A stretch of 59,330 bases of DNA from an uncultured Alphaproteobacteria bacterium (GTDB taxonomy: Bacteria; Pseudomonadota; Alphaproteobacteria; Rhizobiales; Ancalomicrobiaceae), in the NCBI GenBank assembly GCA_937892955.1, contig CALBKH010000105.1, positions 1-59,330 of the forward strand, given 5' to 3'. Each line of letters opens with the position of its first letter. The first letter of the stretch is position 1. The notes beneath the pieces are model-generated. The model saw only the letters and a list, made by a program, of their open reading frames with translations. It made no database searches and had not been told where the DNA came from. Made by a program: the position numbers and the translations under genes. Shown in pieces: positions 17,018 to 26,088 of the stretch.

Positions 17018-18018
17018 ACATGGTCGCCGAGATCTTCCGTCCCGAACTGGTCTGTCCGGCCGGAACGCCGGCGGCGCTCCGGACCGCCGTCGAGGCCGGG
17101 GCCGACGCGGTCTATTGCGGCTTCCGCGACGAGACCAACGCCCGCAACTTCCCCGGCCTCAATTTCTCGCCCGCCGAACTCACCGAATCGATCCGCTTCG
17201 CCCACGACCACGGGGCCAAGGTGCTGGTGGCGATCAACACCTTCCCGCGCGCCGGGGCCGAGACGCTGTGGCACGACGCGGTGGCGCGCGCCGAAGGTGC
17301 CGGCGCCGACGCGGTGATCCTCGCCGATCTCGGGCTGGTCGCCCATGCGACGGTGAAACATCCGAAGCTGCGCCGCCATCTGTCGGTCCAGGCGGCGGCG
17401 TCGAACCCCGACGTCATCCGCTTCTGGGCCGCGACGTTCGACATCAAACGGGTGGTGCTGCCGCGCGTCCTCACCGTGCCGGAGATCGCCGCGATCAACC
17501 TCGAGATCTCCTGCGAGACCGAGGTCTTCGTCTTCGGCGGGCTGTGCGTCATGGCCGAGGGGCGCTGCTCGCTCTCCTCCCATGCCACCGGCAAGTCGCC
17601 CAACATGAACGGCGTGTGCTCGCCGCCGAGCCACGTCCTCTACCGAGAAGAGGGCGACGACCTCGTCGCCGAGCTCGGGGGCTGGACCATCGACCGCACG
17701 CCGAAAGGCGTGCCGGCCCCCTACCCCACCCTGTGCAAGGGGCGGTTCTCGGCCGGCGGCTATTCCGGCCACGTGTTCGAAGATCCGGTGAGCCTCGACG
17801 CGGCGCAACTCATTCCGCCACTGATCGAAGCCGGGGTCACCGCCTTCAAGATCGAGGGGCGGCAGCGGAGCCGCGCCTATACGCAGGCCGTGGTCGGCGC
17901 CTTCCGCAAGGCGATCGACGACCATGTCGCCGGTCGGCCGATCGCGAGCGACATGACCAAGCGGCTGGCCGAGGGCCAGACCACCACCGCCGGCGCCTAC
18001 AAGAAGACCTGGAGATGA
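17014..18018 (+). CDS. ubiU: O2-independent ubiquinone hydroxylation protein UbiU (U32 family)
   Basis: This 334-residue protein belongs to the U32 peptidase-like family. Four conserved cysteines, at positions 178, 185, 202 and 241 (GGLCVMAEGRCSLSS, NGVCSPP, TLCKGR), are spaced as the [4Fe-4S] ligands of UbiU. The N-terminal LVCPAGTPAALRTAVEAGAD block is the family TIM-barrel start. With UbiV it forms the heterodimer that hydroxylates ubiquinone precursors without O2, drawing the oxygen from prephenate in E. coli. It overlaps ubiT and ubiV by four bases each. Confidence 0.95.
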   Translation: MNMVAEIFRPELVCPAGTPAALRTAVEAGADAVYCGFRDETNARNFPGLNFSPAELTESIRFAHDHGAKVLVAINTFPRAGAETLWHDAVARAEGAGADAVILADLGLVAHATVKHPKLRRHLSVQAAASNPDVIRFWAATFDIKRVVLPRVLTVPEIAAINLEISCETEVFVFGGLCVMAEGRCSLSSHATGKSPNMNGVCSPPSHVLYREEGDDLVAELGGWTIDRTPKGVPAPYPTLCKGRFSAGGYSGHVFEDPVSLDAAQLIPPLIEAGVTAFKIEGRQRSRAYTQAVVGAFRKAIDDHVAGRPIASDMTKRLAEGQTTTAGAYKKTWR

Positions 18019-18941
18019 CCGCCGTGACCGCTGCGAACCCCACCCTGGTCATGGGTCCGGTGCTCTACAACTGGTCGGTCGACGCCTGGGTCGACTTCCA
18101 CGCCCGGGTCGCCGACGAGATCGACGTCGACCGCGTCCATGTCGGCGAAGTGGTGTGCTCCAAGCGCGAGCCGTTCTTCGCCGACCGCCTGCCGGAGGTG
18201 ATCGAGCGTCTGCAGCGCGGCGGCAAGACCGTCGTCGTCGACACGCTCGCCCTGGTGACGGTGAAGCGCGAACGCCAGCTGGTCGGCGATCTCGCGGCCC
18301 TCGACGGCGTCGAGATCGAGATCAACGACCTCACGCCGCTCGCGACTCTCGACTTCGGCCGGCGCTTCGCCGTGTCGCCGCTGGTCAACGTCTACAACGA
18401 GGGCACCCTCGCCTTCCTGGCGTCGCGCGGCGCCTGGAGCGTCTGCCTGCCGCCGGAACTGCCGCTCGCCCAGGTCGAGGCGCTGGCGAGGGAAGGGGCG
18501 CGGCTCGGGGTCGAGACCCAGGTCTTCGCCTTCGGCCGGCTGCCGCTCGCCATCTCGGGGCGCTGCTACCACGCCCGCATCCACGGCCTCGCCAAGGACA
18601 GCTGCCGCTACGTCTGTTCGGAGGACCCCGACGGGCTCGAGGTCGACACGCTCGACGGCGAGGCCTTCCTGGCGGTCAACGGCGTCCAGACCATGTCGCA
18701 GGACTGTGCGGTGGTGATGGACGAGCTCGACGCGCTGGTCGCGGCGAGCGTCGGCGCCTTCCGCCTCAGCCCGCAGACCGGCGACATGGGGGTGGTCGCG
18801 ACCGCCTATCGCGATCGCCTCGCCGGTCGCATCGACGGAGCCGAGGCGATGGCTCGGCTCGCGACGGCGGGGCTGACCATGCCGATCGGACCGTCGATGA
18901 TGAGCCGGGCATGGACACCGGCGACGCAGCCCGGACGGTGA
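18015..18941 (+). CDS. ubiV: O2-independent ubiquinone hydroxylation protein UbiV (U32 family)
   Basis: This 308-residue U32-family partner of UbiU carries cysteines at 48 (VGEVVCSKR), 184 (SGRCYHARIHG), 197 and 201 (KDSCRYVCSEDPDG), the known UbiV [4Fe-4S] pattern. The N-terminal LVMGPVLYNWSVDAWVDFH matches the family start. The start overlaps the ubiU stop. This completes ubiTUV and implies the host makes ubiquinone both with and without oxygen. It is followed 84 bp later by the type II secretion operon, which seems functionally unrelated. Confidence 0.95.
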   Translation: MTAVTAANPTLVMGPVLYNWSVDAWVDFHARVADEIDVDRVHVGEVVCSKREPFFADRLPEVIERLQRGGKTVVVDTLALVTVKRERQLVGDLAALDGVEIEINDLTPLATLDFGRRFAVSPLVNVYNEGTLAFLASRGAWSVCLPPELPLAQVEALAREGARLGVETQVFAFGRLPLAISGRCYHARIHGLAKDSCRYVCSEDPDGLEVDTLDGEAFLAVNGVQTMSQDCAVVMDELDALVAASVGAFRLSPQTGDMGVVATAYRDRLAGRIDGAEAMARLATAGLTMPIGPSMMSRAWTPATQPGR

Positions 18942-19025
18942 GGTCGGCCTTGCCATCGCCGCGACGGGCGTGTTGACTCCGCCTGCGGGCGAAGCGGCGG
19001 CGACTTCGCGTGATCCGACGGCGAC

Positions 19026-20696
19026 ATGGCGACGACGACGAACGAGACCTTCACGGAACGGCTCACCCGCCTCGGCTTCGTCGCGGCGGGTACGGTGGAG
19101 GCGTCGCCGGAGACCGGGGGGCTGCGCGCCCTCCTCGAACGCTCGACGCTGGAACCGGCGGCCTTCGCCGATCAGGTCGCCGATCATTTCGGCCTCGTCC
19201 GCGCCGGCCTCGAGGCGATGCAGAGCGGGCGGCCACTGATCTCGGGCCTGTCACGCCCGTTCCTGCGCGACCACGCGGTCTATCCGTGGGAAACGGCGAA
19301 GGGCGAGGCGCGGCTCGCCGTCGCCGATCCGACCGACGGGGCATCGCTCCGGGTGCTCGAACTCACCCTGGGACGCGCCGTGGCGCGCGAAGTGGCGAGC
19401 TTCGAGGAGATCGACGCGCTCCTGAGAGCGCAACCGGGCGACGAGCCGGGGGCGATCGAAGGATCGGCGGAACTCCTCGCGCCGCGCGAGACCGACGATC
19501 TCGAGGACCTGCGCGACATGGCGAGCGGCGCCCCGGTGGTGCGGGCCGTCAACGAACTCTTCGAGCGGGCGGTGGAGGCGCGGGCGACCGACATCCACGT
19601 CGAACCCTTCCGCAATTCGCTGCAGGTGCGGCTGCGCGTCGACGGCCTGCTCAGGCCGATCCCGTCGCCGCCGCCGGCGATGGCGCGGGCGATCGTGTCG
19701 CGCATCAAGATCCTCGCCTCGCTCAACATCGCCGAGCGACGGCTGCCGCAGGACGGTCGCGCCCGCATCCGCGTCGGCGCGGCGGAGATCGACCTGCGCA
19801 TCGCCACCATGCCGACGGCGCACGGCGAGGCGGCGATCGTGCGCCTGCTCGAGCGCAATCCGAGGCTGGTCAACCTGACCCGGCTCGGGCTCGCGGATCG
19901 GGACAGGGCCGTCGTCGAACACCACATCGAGGCGCCGCACGGCATGATCGTCGTCACCGGGCCGACCGGCTCGGGCAAGACGACGACCATCGCCGCCATC
20001 CTCGCCCATCTCAATCGGCCGCTGCGCAAGATCCTGACCATCGAGGACCCGATCGAATACGAGATCCCGGGGGTCAACCAATCCCAGGTGAAGCCGGCGG
20101 TCGGGCTGACCTTCGCCACCGCGTTGCGCGCCTTCCTGCGCCAGGATCCGGATGTGATCATGGTCGGCGAAATGCGCGACGGCGAGACGGCGCGAATCGG
20201 CGTGCAGGCCTCGCTCACCGGCCATCTGGTCGTCACCACGCTGCACACCAACACCGCCGCGGCGGCGGTGATGCGCCTCGCCGACATGGGGGTGGAGCCC
20301 TACCTGCTCGCCTCGACGCTCCGGATGATCATCGGCCAGCGGCTGGTGCGCCTGCTCTGCCCGGAATGCCGGACGACGGAGCGGATCGACGCCGCGGCCC
20401 TGATGCGGGAGCCGCGTTACGCTGCGCTCGGACTCGTCGAGGGCGACGAGGTCGGCCGGCCGGTCGGCTGTCCGCATTGCGGCGGAACCGGCCATCGCGG
20501 CCGGGTGGCGGTGTTCGAGGTGCTCGAAGTCACCGAGCCGATCCGGCGGCTGATCACCCGGGGCTCGGGAGACGGCGAGATCGAGGCGCAGGCGGAGGCC
20601 GAGGGCATGTCGACGATGATCGCCGACGGTCTGGCGAAATGCCGCGCCGGCCTCACCTCGGTCGACGAGATCCTGCGCGTCACGGCGAGCCGCTGA
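19026..20696 (+). CDS. gspE: type II secretion ATPase GspE
   Basis: This 556-residue cytoplasmic hexameric ATPase powers pseudopilus assembly. Walker A is GPTGSGKTTTIAAIL, Walker B is PDVIMVGEMRDGETA, and the zinc-binding tetracysteine motif appears as CPEC near residue 450 and CPHCGGTGHRGR near residue 483. The N-terminal domain (FADQVADHFGL) is shorter than in PilB but fits GspE. It is the first gene of gspEFGHIJKLM(N) and ends 2 bp before the gspF start. The stretch upstream of 19026 shows no clear promoter. Confidence 0.95.
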   Translation: MATTTNETFTERLTRLGFVAAGTVEASPETGGLRALLERSTLEPAAFADQVADHFGLVRAGLEAMQSGRPLISGLSRPFLRDHAVYPWETAKGEARLAVADPTDGASLRVLELTLGRAVAREVASFEEIDALLRAQPGDEPGAIEGSAELLAPRETDDLEDLRDMASGAPVVRAVNELFERAVEARATDIHVEPFRNSLQVRLRVDGLLRPIPSPPPAMARAIVSRIKILASLNIAERRLPQDGRARIRVGAAEIDLRIATMPTAHGEAAIVRLLERNPRLVNLTRLGLADRDRAVVEHHIEAPHGMIVVTGPTGSGKTTTIAAILAHLNRPLRKILTIEDPIEYEIPGVNQSQVKPAVGLTFATALRAFLRQDPDVIMVGEMRDGETARIGVQASLTGHLVVTTLHTNTAAAAVMRLADMGVEPYLLASTLRMIIGQRLVRLLCPECRTTERIDAAALMREPRYAALGLVEGDEVGRPVGCPHCGGTGHRGRVAVFEVLEVTEPIRRLITRGSGDGEIEAQAEAEGMSTMIADGLAKCRAGLTSVDEILRVTASR

Positions 20697-20698
20697 TC

Positions 20699-21901
20699 AT
20701 GGTCCAGGTGCGCTACAAGGCCCTCGACACCGCCGGTCGCTTCACCACCGGGGTGATGGAGGGCGGCAGCGAGGCGGAGGTCGCCGACCGCCTCGGCCGT
20801 ACCGGTCACGTGGTGCTGGAGACGTCGAGCGGGACGGCGGCCGGCGACAAGACGAGCCTCCTGTCGTTCCGCGGCCGGGCGAACGGGCGCGACGTCACCA
20901 CCTTCCTCGCCGATCTGGCGCTGGTGCTGCGTGCCGGTCTGCCGCTCGACGAGGCGCTCGACCTCGTCGCCTCGGAGGAGACGAGCGCCATCGCCGCGGT
21001 GGCGCGGGATCTGCGGCGCTCGGTCACCGGGGGCGCCAGCCTCGCCGAGGCGATGGCCGGGCATGGCCGCCTGTTCGGAACCGACGTGGTCACCATGGTG
21101 CGGGTGGCGGAAGCGGCGGGCAATCTCGAATCGGTGCTGCGCTCGGTCGCCGAGGCGCGGACACGCTCGCAGCGCATGCTCGACACCATCGGCTCGTCGC
21201 TGCGCTATCCGGCGTTCCTGCTGATGGCGGCGACAGCCGTCCTGGTCTTCTTCCTGATCGCGGTGGTGCCGCAGTTCGCCGGGGTGCTGCGGGACTTCGG
21301 CGCGGGCAAGACCGGCCTCGTCGGCTTCGTCCTGTCGGCATCGGACTTCCTGATCGCCGAGGGCGAGGTCCTCGCCGCGCTTCTCGCCGCCGCGCTTCTC
21401 GCCCTCCTCATGATCTTCCGCCGACCGGCGGCGCGGTCGTGGTTCTGGACCCGGGTGGCGCGACTGCCGGGGCTCGCCGGCATCGTGGCGCTGCGGCGCA
21501 CCGCGGTCTTCTGCGGCGGGCTCGCGACCCTGCTCGCCAACGGCGTGACCCTGACGGAAGCGCTGCGCGTGCTCGCCGATCTGCCGGGGGCGACGGGGGC
21601 GGGGCTCGCCCGGGTCGGCGAAGGGGTCAGGCGCGGCAAGCGGCTGGTCGAGGCGATCACCGAAGAGAACTACCTGCCGCCGCTCGCCCTCAACATGCTG
21701 CGGCTCGGCGAGGAAACCGGCGAACTCGCCGAAATCGCGCGACGAACCGCCGAGTTCTACGAGGTGAAACTGACCACGCGGCTCGACCGGCTCGCCGGCA
21801 TCGTCGGACCGGCGGCGATCATCGGCATCGCGGTGATGGTGGGCGGCTTGATCGTTTCCATACTTTCCGCGCTATTGAGCATCAATCAATTGGTACTGTG
21901 A
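20699..21901 (+). CDS. gspF: type II secretion inner-membrane platform protein GspF
   Basis: This 400-residue polytopic protein has two GspF domains. The first opens with TTFLADLALVLRAGLPLDEAL and the second with TAVFCGGLATLLANGVTLTEAL. Three transmembrane segments lie near residues 175-195, 220-240 and at the C-terminus (AAIIGIAVMVGGLIVSILSA). GspF links the GspE ATPase to pseudopilin extraction. The ATG at 20699 begins MVQVRYKALDTAGRFTTGVM, which matches the usual GspF N-terminus; longer upstream frames overlap gspE and are shadows. Confidence 0.95.
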   Translation: MVQVRYKALDTAGRFTTGVMEGGSEAEVADRLGRTGHVVLETSSGTAAGDKTSLLSFRGRANGRDVTTFLADLALVLRAGLPLDEALDLVASEETSAIAAVARDLRRSVTGGASLAEAMAGHGRLFGTDVVTMVRVAEAAGNLESVLRSVAEARTRSQRMLDTIGSSLRYPAFLLMAATAVLVFFLIAVVPQFAGVLRDFGAGKTGLVGFVLSASDFLIAEGEVLAALLAAALLALLMIFRRPAARSWFWTRVARLPGLAGIVALRRTAVFCGGLATLLANGVTLTEALRVLADLPGATGAGLARVGEGVRRGKRLVEAITEENYLPPLALNMLRLGEETGELAEIARRTAEFYEVKLTTRLDRLAGIVGPAAIIGIAVMVGGLIVSILSALLSINQLVL

Positions 21902-21942
21902 CGCCGCGATCGGCGACGGTGGGACGAGAAGGAGCAGATCTC

Positions 21943-22383
21943 ATGCGGGTGACCGGAACCGTGGAACGGTCGACGCTGGCGGGGTCGGCACGCGCCGGCT
22001 TCACCCTGGTGGAGATGCTGGTCGTCCTCGTCATCATCGGCCTGATCATGGGCCTCGTCGGACCGCGGGTTCTCAATTATCTGACCGATGCGCGCGAGAA
22101 GACGGCGAAGATCCAGATCGAGAGCTTCAAGAACGCCGTCGACCTCTATTTCCTCGACACCGGCCGCTATCCCTCGACCAACGAAGGGCTCGGCGCCCTG
22201 GTCAAGAAGCCGAGCGGCGTCGACGGCTGGAACGGTCCCTATCTGAGAGGCGGCAACGTGCCGGTGGACCCCTGGGGCCACGCCTACGTCTATCGCTCGC
22301 CGGCGGACAAGGCGCCGTTCGAGATCACCTCGGTCGGACCCCAAGGAGGCGGCGGCGGTGCGGGCGGGAGCCGGAAACCCTGA
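21943..22383 (+). CDS. gspG: type II secretion major pseudopilin GspG
   Basis: This 146-residue protein has a prepilin leader of 19 residues ending in ARAG, then FTLVEMLVVLVIIGLIM with Glu at +5. The family body is evident in TGRYPSTNEGLGALV and WNGPYLRGGNVPVDPWGHAYVY. The C-terminal part after EITSVGPQ runs into a glycine tract instead of the usual Ca-binding D-G-x-x-G-G-x-x-x-x-A-D-I sequence, an unusual feature. It would be the main pseudopilus building block. Its end overlaps gspH by 26 bases. Confidence 0.93.
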   Translation: MRVTGTVERSTLAGSARAGFTLVEMLVVLVIIGLIMGLVGPRVLNYLTDAREKTAKIQIESFKNAVDLYFLDTGRYPSTNEGLGALVKKPSGVDGWNGPYLRGGNVPVDPWGHAYVYRSPADKAPFEITSVGPQGGGGGAGGSRKP

Positions 22384-22879
22384 CGGCGCGGACCGGCGCG
22401 GCGATCGGACCCGCGCCCGCACGGGCAAACGCGGCGTGATCCTGCTCGACATGGTGTTGGCGGTCGCGGTGTTGCTGCTCATGGTGCGCATCGTCTGGCC
22501 GATCCTGCCGACCTCGACCTCGCCGGCCCGCCTCGCCGCCTGGACCCACGAGATCGCGGCGCTGATCGAGGAGGATCGGGTGTCGGCGGCGCGCGTCGGG
22601 CGGGTGGTGGCGACCCGCATCGACGTCCGCGACAAGCGCTTCGTCGGCGGTACGCGGGGTGGCGTGGTGAAGCTTCCGCGCGACGTGACGCTCGACGTCG
22701 CCACCACCGCCGACTGCACCGTCGACGGCGATCGTTTCGCCGTCGGCTTCGCACCCGACGGCCGATCCTGCGGGCTGGTCGTCACCCTGCGAGCACCGGC
22801 CGGCGTCGCCAACCGGATTTCGGTCAACTGGCTGACCGGCCTCGTCGAAGTGACGGGAGGGGTGCGTGGACGCGGATAG
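22358..22879 (+). CDS. gspH: type II secretion minor pseudopilin GspH-like
   Basis: This 173-residue protein starts at GTG 22358 inside gspG. A basic 26-residue leader ends in GKRG, followed by VILLDMVLAVAVLLLMVRIV. The residue at +5 is Asp instead of the usual Glu, and +1 is Val instead of Phe, so processing or assembly may differ from standard pseudopilins. The body (SAARVGRVVATRIDVRD, AVGFAPDGRSCGLVV) suits GspH, the pseudopilin next to gspG in most clusters. Assignment rests mainly on gene order. Confidence 0.75.
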   Translation: MRAGAGNPDGADRRGDRTRARTGKRGVILLDMVLAVAVLLLMVRIVWPILPTSTSPARLAAWTHEIAALIEEDRVSAARVGRVVATRIDVRDKRFVGGTRGGVVKLPRDVTLDVATTADCTVDGDRFAVGFAPDGRSCGLVVTLRAPAGVANRISVNWLTGLVEVTGGVRGRG

Positions 22880-23294
22880 GCGCTCCGGTTTCATGCTGCT
22901 CGAGGTTCTGGTGGCGGCTGTGGTGGCGGCGGTGCTGATCACGCTGCTCACCCGCCTCGCCGGCGACAACCGCCATCGGGTCGTGGCGATCGCCGGCACC
23001 TCCGGCGCCATGGCGGTGGCGCGCAGCGTGCTTGAGGAGATGTCGGATCGCGACAGGATCGAGGCCGGCGAACGACGCGGCACGGCGGGTGATTTCCGAT
23101 GGGTGGTGGTGACCGACCGTCTCGACGACGTCGCGCCGGAGGGGAAGGTCTCGAAGGCCGATCAGGAGGGTGGAGACGGGTCGAGGAAGCCCATCTGGAC
23201 GCTCTACCGGATCGGCGTCGCCGTGGAGGCGCCGGACGGGCGACGCACGACGCTCGAGACCCATCGCCTCGGACGCCGACAGGATCGGGGGTGA
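22866..23294 (+). CDS. gspI: type II secretion minor pseudopilin GspI
   Basis: This 142-residue protein has a short leader (8 residues ending RRSG), then FMLLEVLVAAVVAAVLITLL with Glu at +5. The region AVARSVLEEMSDR followed by GDFRWVVVTDRL is typical of GspI. It starts with GTG 14 bases before the gspH stop and ends 3 bp before gspJ. GspI is expected to nucleate the tip complex with GspJ and GspK. Confidence 0.85.
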   Translation: MDADRRSGFMLLEVLVAAVVAAVLITLLTRLAGDNRHRVVAIAGTSGAMAVARSVLEEMSDRDRIEAGERRGTAGDFRWVVVTDRLDDVAPEGKVSKADQEGGDGSRKPIWTLYRIGVAVEAPDGRRTTLETHRLGRRQDRG

Positions 23295-23297
23295 CGC

Positions 23298-24170
23298 GTG
23301 GCTCGACCCGACCGCCTCCGTCGTCGAGATCGCCGGTGCCGCGCCCGGTGGGACGACGGGTCGTGCGCCGGTTTCGGGCTGATCGAAGCGATCCTCGCTC
23401 TGGCGATCGCCGGGCTGGTGTTGGCGGCGGTGACCGAGATCGCCGGACGGACGCTGCGCTCGTGGAACGCCGGCTTCGCCACGGTGGCGGCGGTGGAACG
23501 CACCGACGTGGCGCTCGGGCGCATCGCGGCCGATCTCGCGTCGCTGTTGCCGGTGCGGCTGGCGAGCGCCGACGATCCGGCCATCCTCTTCGCCGGGGAC
23601 GCGCGCGGCATGGCCTTCACGGCGGCGACGCCGCTCGATCGCACCCGCGACGGCATCGCGGTCGTCGAGATCGGGGTGGAGGCGACCGGCGACGGTGCGG
23701 TTCTGTCGCGGCGTCTGCGGCGCGGTCGCGACCGGGCGCTGCGCGGCGGCGACCGCGTGGTGCTGCTCTCCGGACCGCTCGACCTCGCTTTCTCCTATCG
23801 CGATCAGGCGGGACGACGCGTCGCCACCTGGACCAAGGCCGGCGAGGTGCCACGCGGCGTGATCGTCACGTTGCGCGGTCCGCGCGGCAGCGGCGGGCTG
23901 CCGGTCGAGGTGATGTTGCCGATCCCGGTGGCGATCTCGGTCTCGTGTCTGATCGAGGCGCCTGACGCGGCACCGCCGACGCCTCCCGCCGGCGGAGCGC
24001 CCACGCCGGGCGGCGATGACGTCGACGCCGGCGCACCGCGGGACGCGCGCGCGAAGCCGGCCGGCGAGGCACCCGAAGATCGACGCCGACGCTGCGCCAC
24101 GGGTCCGCAGGCGACGAAGTCGCCGGAGGAGGCGACATCGGGCGATGCGGCCGGGGGGAGCGGGCGATGA
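23298..24170 (+). CDS. gspJ: type II secretion minor pseudopilin GspJ
   Basis: This 290-residue protein begins with GTG, with a 25-residue basic leader ending SCAG and the helix FGLIEAILALAIAGLVLAAV (Glu at +5). The middle part (ERTDVALGRIAADLASLLPV, GDRVVLLSGPLDLAFSYRD) resembles GspJ. The last 80 residues are a Pro/Ala/Gly and charged tail without family similarity, longer than usual. The stop overlaps the gspK start (ATGA). Confidence 0.82.
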   Translation: MARPDRLRRRDRRCRARWDDGSCAGFGLIEAILALAIAGLVLAAVTEIAGRTLRSWNAGFATVAAVERTDVALGRIAADLASLLPVRLASADDPAILFAGDARGMAFTAATPLDRTRDGIAVVEIGVEATGDGAVLSRRLRRGRDRALRGGDRVVLLSGPLDLAFSYRDQAGRRVATWTKAGEVPRGVIVTLRGPRGSGGLPVEVMLPIPVAISVSCLIEAPDAAPPTPPAGGAPTPGGDDVDAGAPRDARAKPAGEAPEDRRRRCATGPQATKSPEEATSGDAAGGSGR

Positions 24171-25027
24171 ATCGGCGCGGCTCGATCCTGGTCGCGGTGC
24201 TCCTGCTGGCGAGCCTGCTCACCGTCTTCGTCGGCGTCGCCACCGAGCGTCTCAGGGTGGCGAGCGCGGCGACCCGCAGCGCCGCCGAGGACATCGCCGC
24301 CGACGTGGCGGTCGAGGGGGCGGTGGAGCGGCTGTGGGCGGCGTCCGGCGGACGTCTCGACCGGCTGCCGCCGACCGCGAGCGTCTCCTATCCCGGGATC
24401 GCCGTCGACGTCGTCGCCCGCAACGAAGGTGAGCGTGTCGACCTCGACCTCGCCCCCGAGGAACTGATCGCAGGACTGTTCCGCGTCGTCGGCATCGACG
24501 AACGGGCGGCGGCCCGATACGCGCGGCTGATCGTCGACTGGCGGCGCGACCCGCGACGGCCACCGGAACCGGGTCGCACGCCCACGGTGCCGGCCCACGG
24601 CATCCTCGAACACGTCCGCGAACTCGACGCCCTCACCGAGATCCCCCCCGAGGCGATCGACGCGATCCGTCCCTTCGTCACCGTCACCGCGCTCGACGGG
24701 CGGATCGCGGTGCTCACGGCGCCGCGCGAGGTGGTGGCGGCGCTGCCGGGGATGACCGGCGCCAAGCTCCAGGCCTTCATGGCCGATCGGATCGGCCGCG
24801 AAGGTGATTTCGAGGCGCTGCTGCGACGTTACGGAATCGCCCACGATCATGTATCGAATGTGGGACCGAACGCGACCCGGTTGACCATGGTGGTCCGGAT
24901 CGGCTCCCATCGGATCCGCGGTTACGAGGTGATCGTGGTGACGCTTCCGGGCGACGGCGAGCCGTATCGTATCCTGTCGTGGAACGGCAACGCCCTGCCC
25001 GCCGCCGTCGGCGGACCGGGTCGATAG
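24167..25027 (+). CDS. gspK: type II secretion minor pseudopilin GspK
   Basis: This 286-residue protein has a very short leader (MNRRG) followed by SILVAVLLLASLLTVFVGVA. It lacks Glu at +5, as expected for GspK, which caps the pseudopilus tip. The helix-hairpin-helix-like part with GLFRVVGIDERAAARYARLI and ITVTALDGRIAVLTA-type residues corresponds to the GspK alpha domain (SAM-like). It overlaps gspJ by four bases. Confidence 0.88.
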   Translation: MNRRGSILVAVLLLASLLTVFVGVATERLRVASAATRSAAEDIAADVAVEGAVERLWAASGGRLDRLPPTASVSYPGIAVDVVARNEGERVDLDLAPEELIAGLFRVVGIDERAAARYARLIVDWRRDPRRPPEPGRTPTVPAHGILEHVRELDALTEIPPEAIDAIRPFVTVTALDGRIAVLTAPREVVAALPGMTGAKLQAFMADRIGREGDFEALLRRYGIAHDHVSNVGPNATRLTMVVRIGSHRIRGYEVIVVTLPGDGEPYRILSWNGNALPAAVGGPGR

Positions 25028-25050
25028 GCGGGACAGGGAGCGGCGGGCAG

Positions 25051-26088
25051 ATGGACATCCATCCGATCGAAGCTTGGCGGTGGTGGATCGACGGGCTCGT
25101 CGACGCCGTCCTCCTGGTGGAGGAGCGGTTCCGGCGCAATCGGCCGATGCGTCTCGCGCCGGTCGAGGGCGGCCACGTCGTCGTCCACGCCGGCGGCCGT
25201 CTCGGCCGACGCGTGCTGCGGCCGGGATCGAACGGGCTCGAACCGCGCCGCCTCGCGCGGGCTCTCGAGGATCGGATCGTCGATCTCGTGGTGTGCGACG
25301 AGGAGACCCTCACCCGCCGCCTGGGGCCGCTCCCGCCGGAGAGCCGGCCCTATGTCGAAGGCATCGTCGCCCATCAGCTCGAACGAATGACGCCCTGGCA
25401 GGCGAACGACACGCTCTCCCACCACACGATCGAGACCGTCGACGCCGACGATCCGCGGTTGATGGTGACGGTCACGGCGACGTCGAAGGCGATGCACGGT
25501 GCGGCGATCGCGGCGATCACCGCCCGGCGGCCCAAGGAGCTCCGGCTGGTGCGGGCCGCGGCGGACGGGCGGAGCGAAGTGGTGCTGCCGGTGGCGGCCG
25601 CCGACGTCGGGGCCGAGCGGGCGCGGATCGGCCTGACGCTGCGCATCGGTCTGGCGGCGATCGTCGCCGCGACCGTCGCCGGCGCCTGGTGGTACGTCTC
25701 CGCCGCCGACGACATCGGCTCGCGGGTGAGCGAGATCGAGGAGCGGCTCGACGCCCATCGCCGCCGTCTGATGCCGGCCGGCGGAGCGGCGAAGAGCGAC
25801 CGGGACATCATCGCCGCGCTGTCGCGCGACACGCCGATGAGCGTGATCGCGCTGGAGAACCTCTCCACCGCGCTGCCGGACGACACCCATCTCACGGCGC
25901 TGCAGATCGGCCACGGCCGTCTGCGCATGAGCGGCGTGACGCGGGACATCGCCGCCCTGACCACCACCCTGGAAGCGACCGCACTCTTCACCGAACCGGT
26001 GTTCACGGCGCCGACGGTGCGTCTGGCGCGCGGCGACAAATTCACGCTCGACCTGCGGGTGAGCGGGGCGGACGGAGGGGGACGATGA
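25051..26088 (+). CDS. gspL: type II secretion assembly protein GspL-like
   Basis: This 345-residue bitopic protein has a cytoplasmic part of about 195 residues with an actin-like PilM/GspL flavour (YVEGIVAHQLERMTPW). One transmembrane helix (IGLAAIVAATVAGAWWYV) sits near residues 200-218, and a periplasmic PilN-like domain ends LFTEPVFTAPTVRLARGDKF. GspL recruits GspE to the membrane. Position between gspK and gspM supports the call. Its stop overlaps the next start (ATGA). Confidence 0.82.
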   Translation: MDIHPIEAWRWWIDGLVDAVLLVEERFRRNRPMRLAPVEGGHVVVHAGGRLGRRVLRPGSNGLEPRRLARALEDRIVDLVVCDEETLTRRLGPLPPESRPYVEGIVAHQLERMTPWQANDTLSHHTIETVDADDPRLMVTVTATSKAMHGAAIAAITARRPKELRLVRAAADGRSEVVLPVAAADVGAERARIGLTLRIGLAAIVAATVAGAWWYVSAADDIGSRVSEIEERLDAHRRRLMPAGGAAKSDRDIIAALSRDTPMSVIALENLSTALPDDTHLTALQIGHGRLRMSGVTRDIAALTTTLEATALFTEPVFTAPTVRLARGDKFTLDLRVSGADGGGR

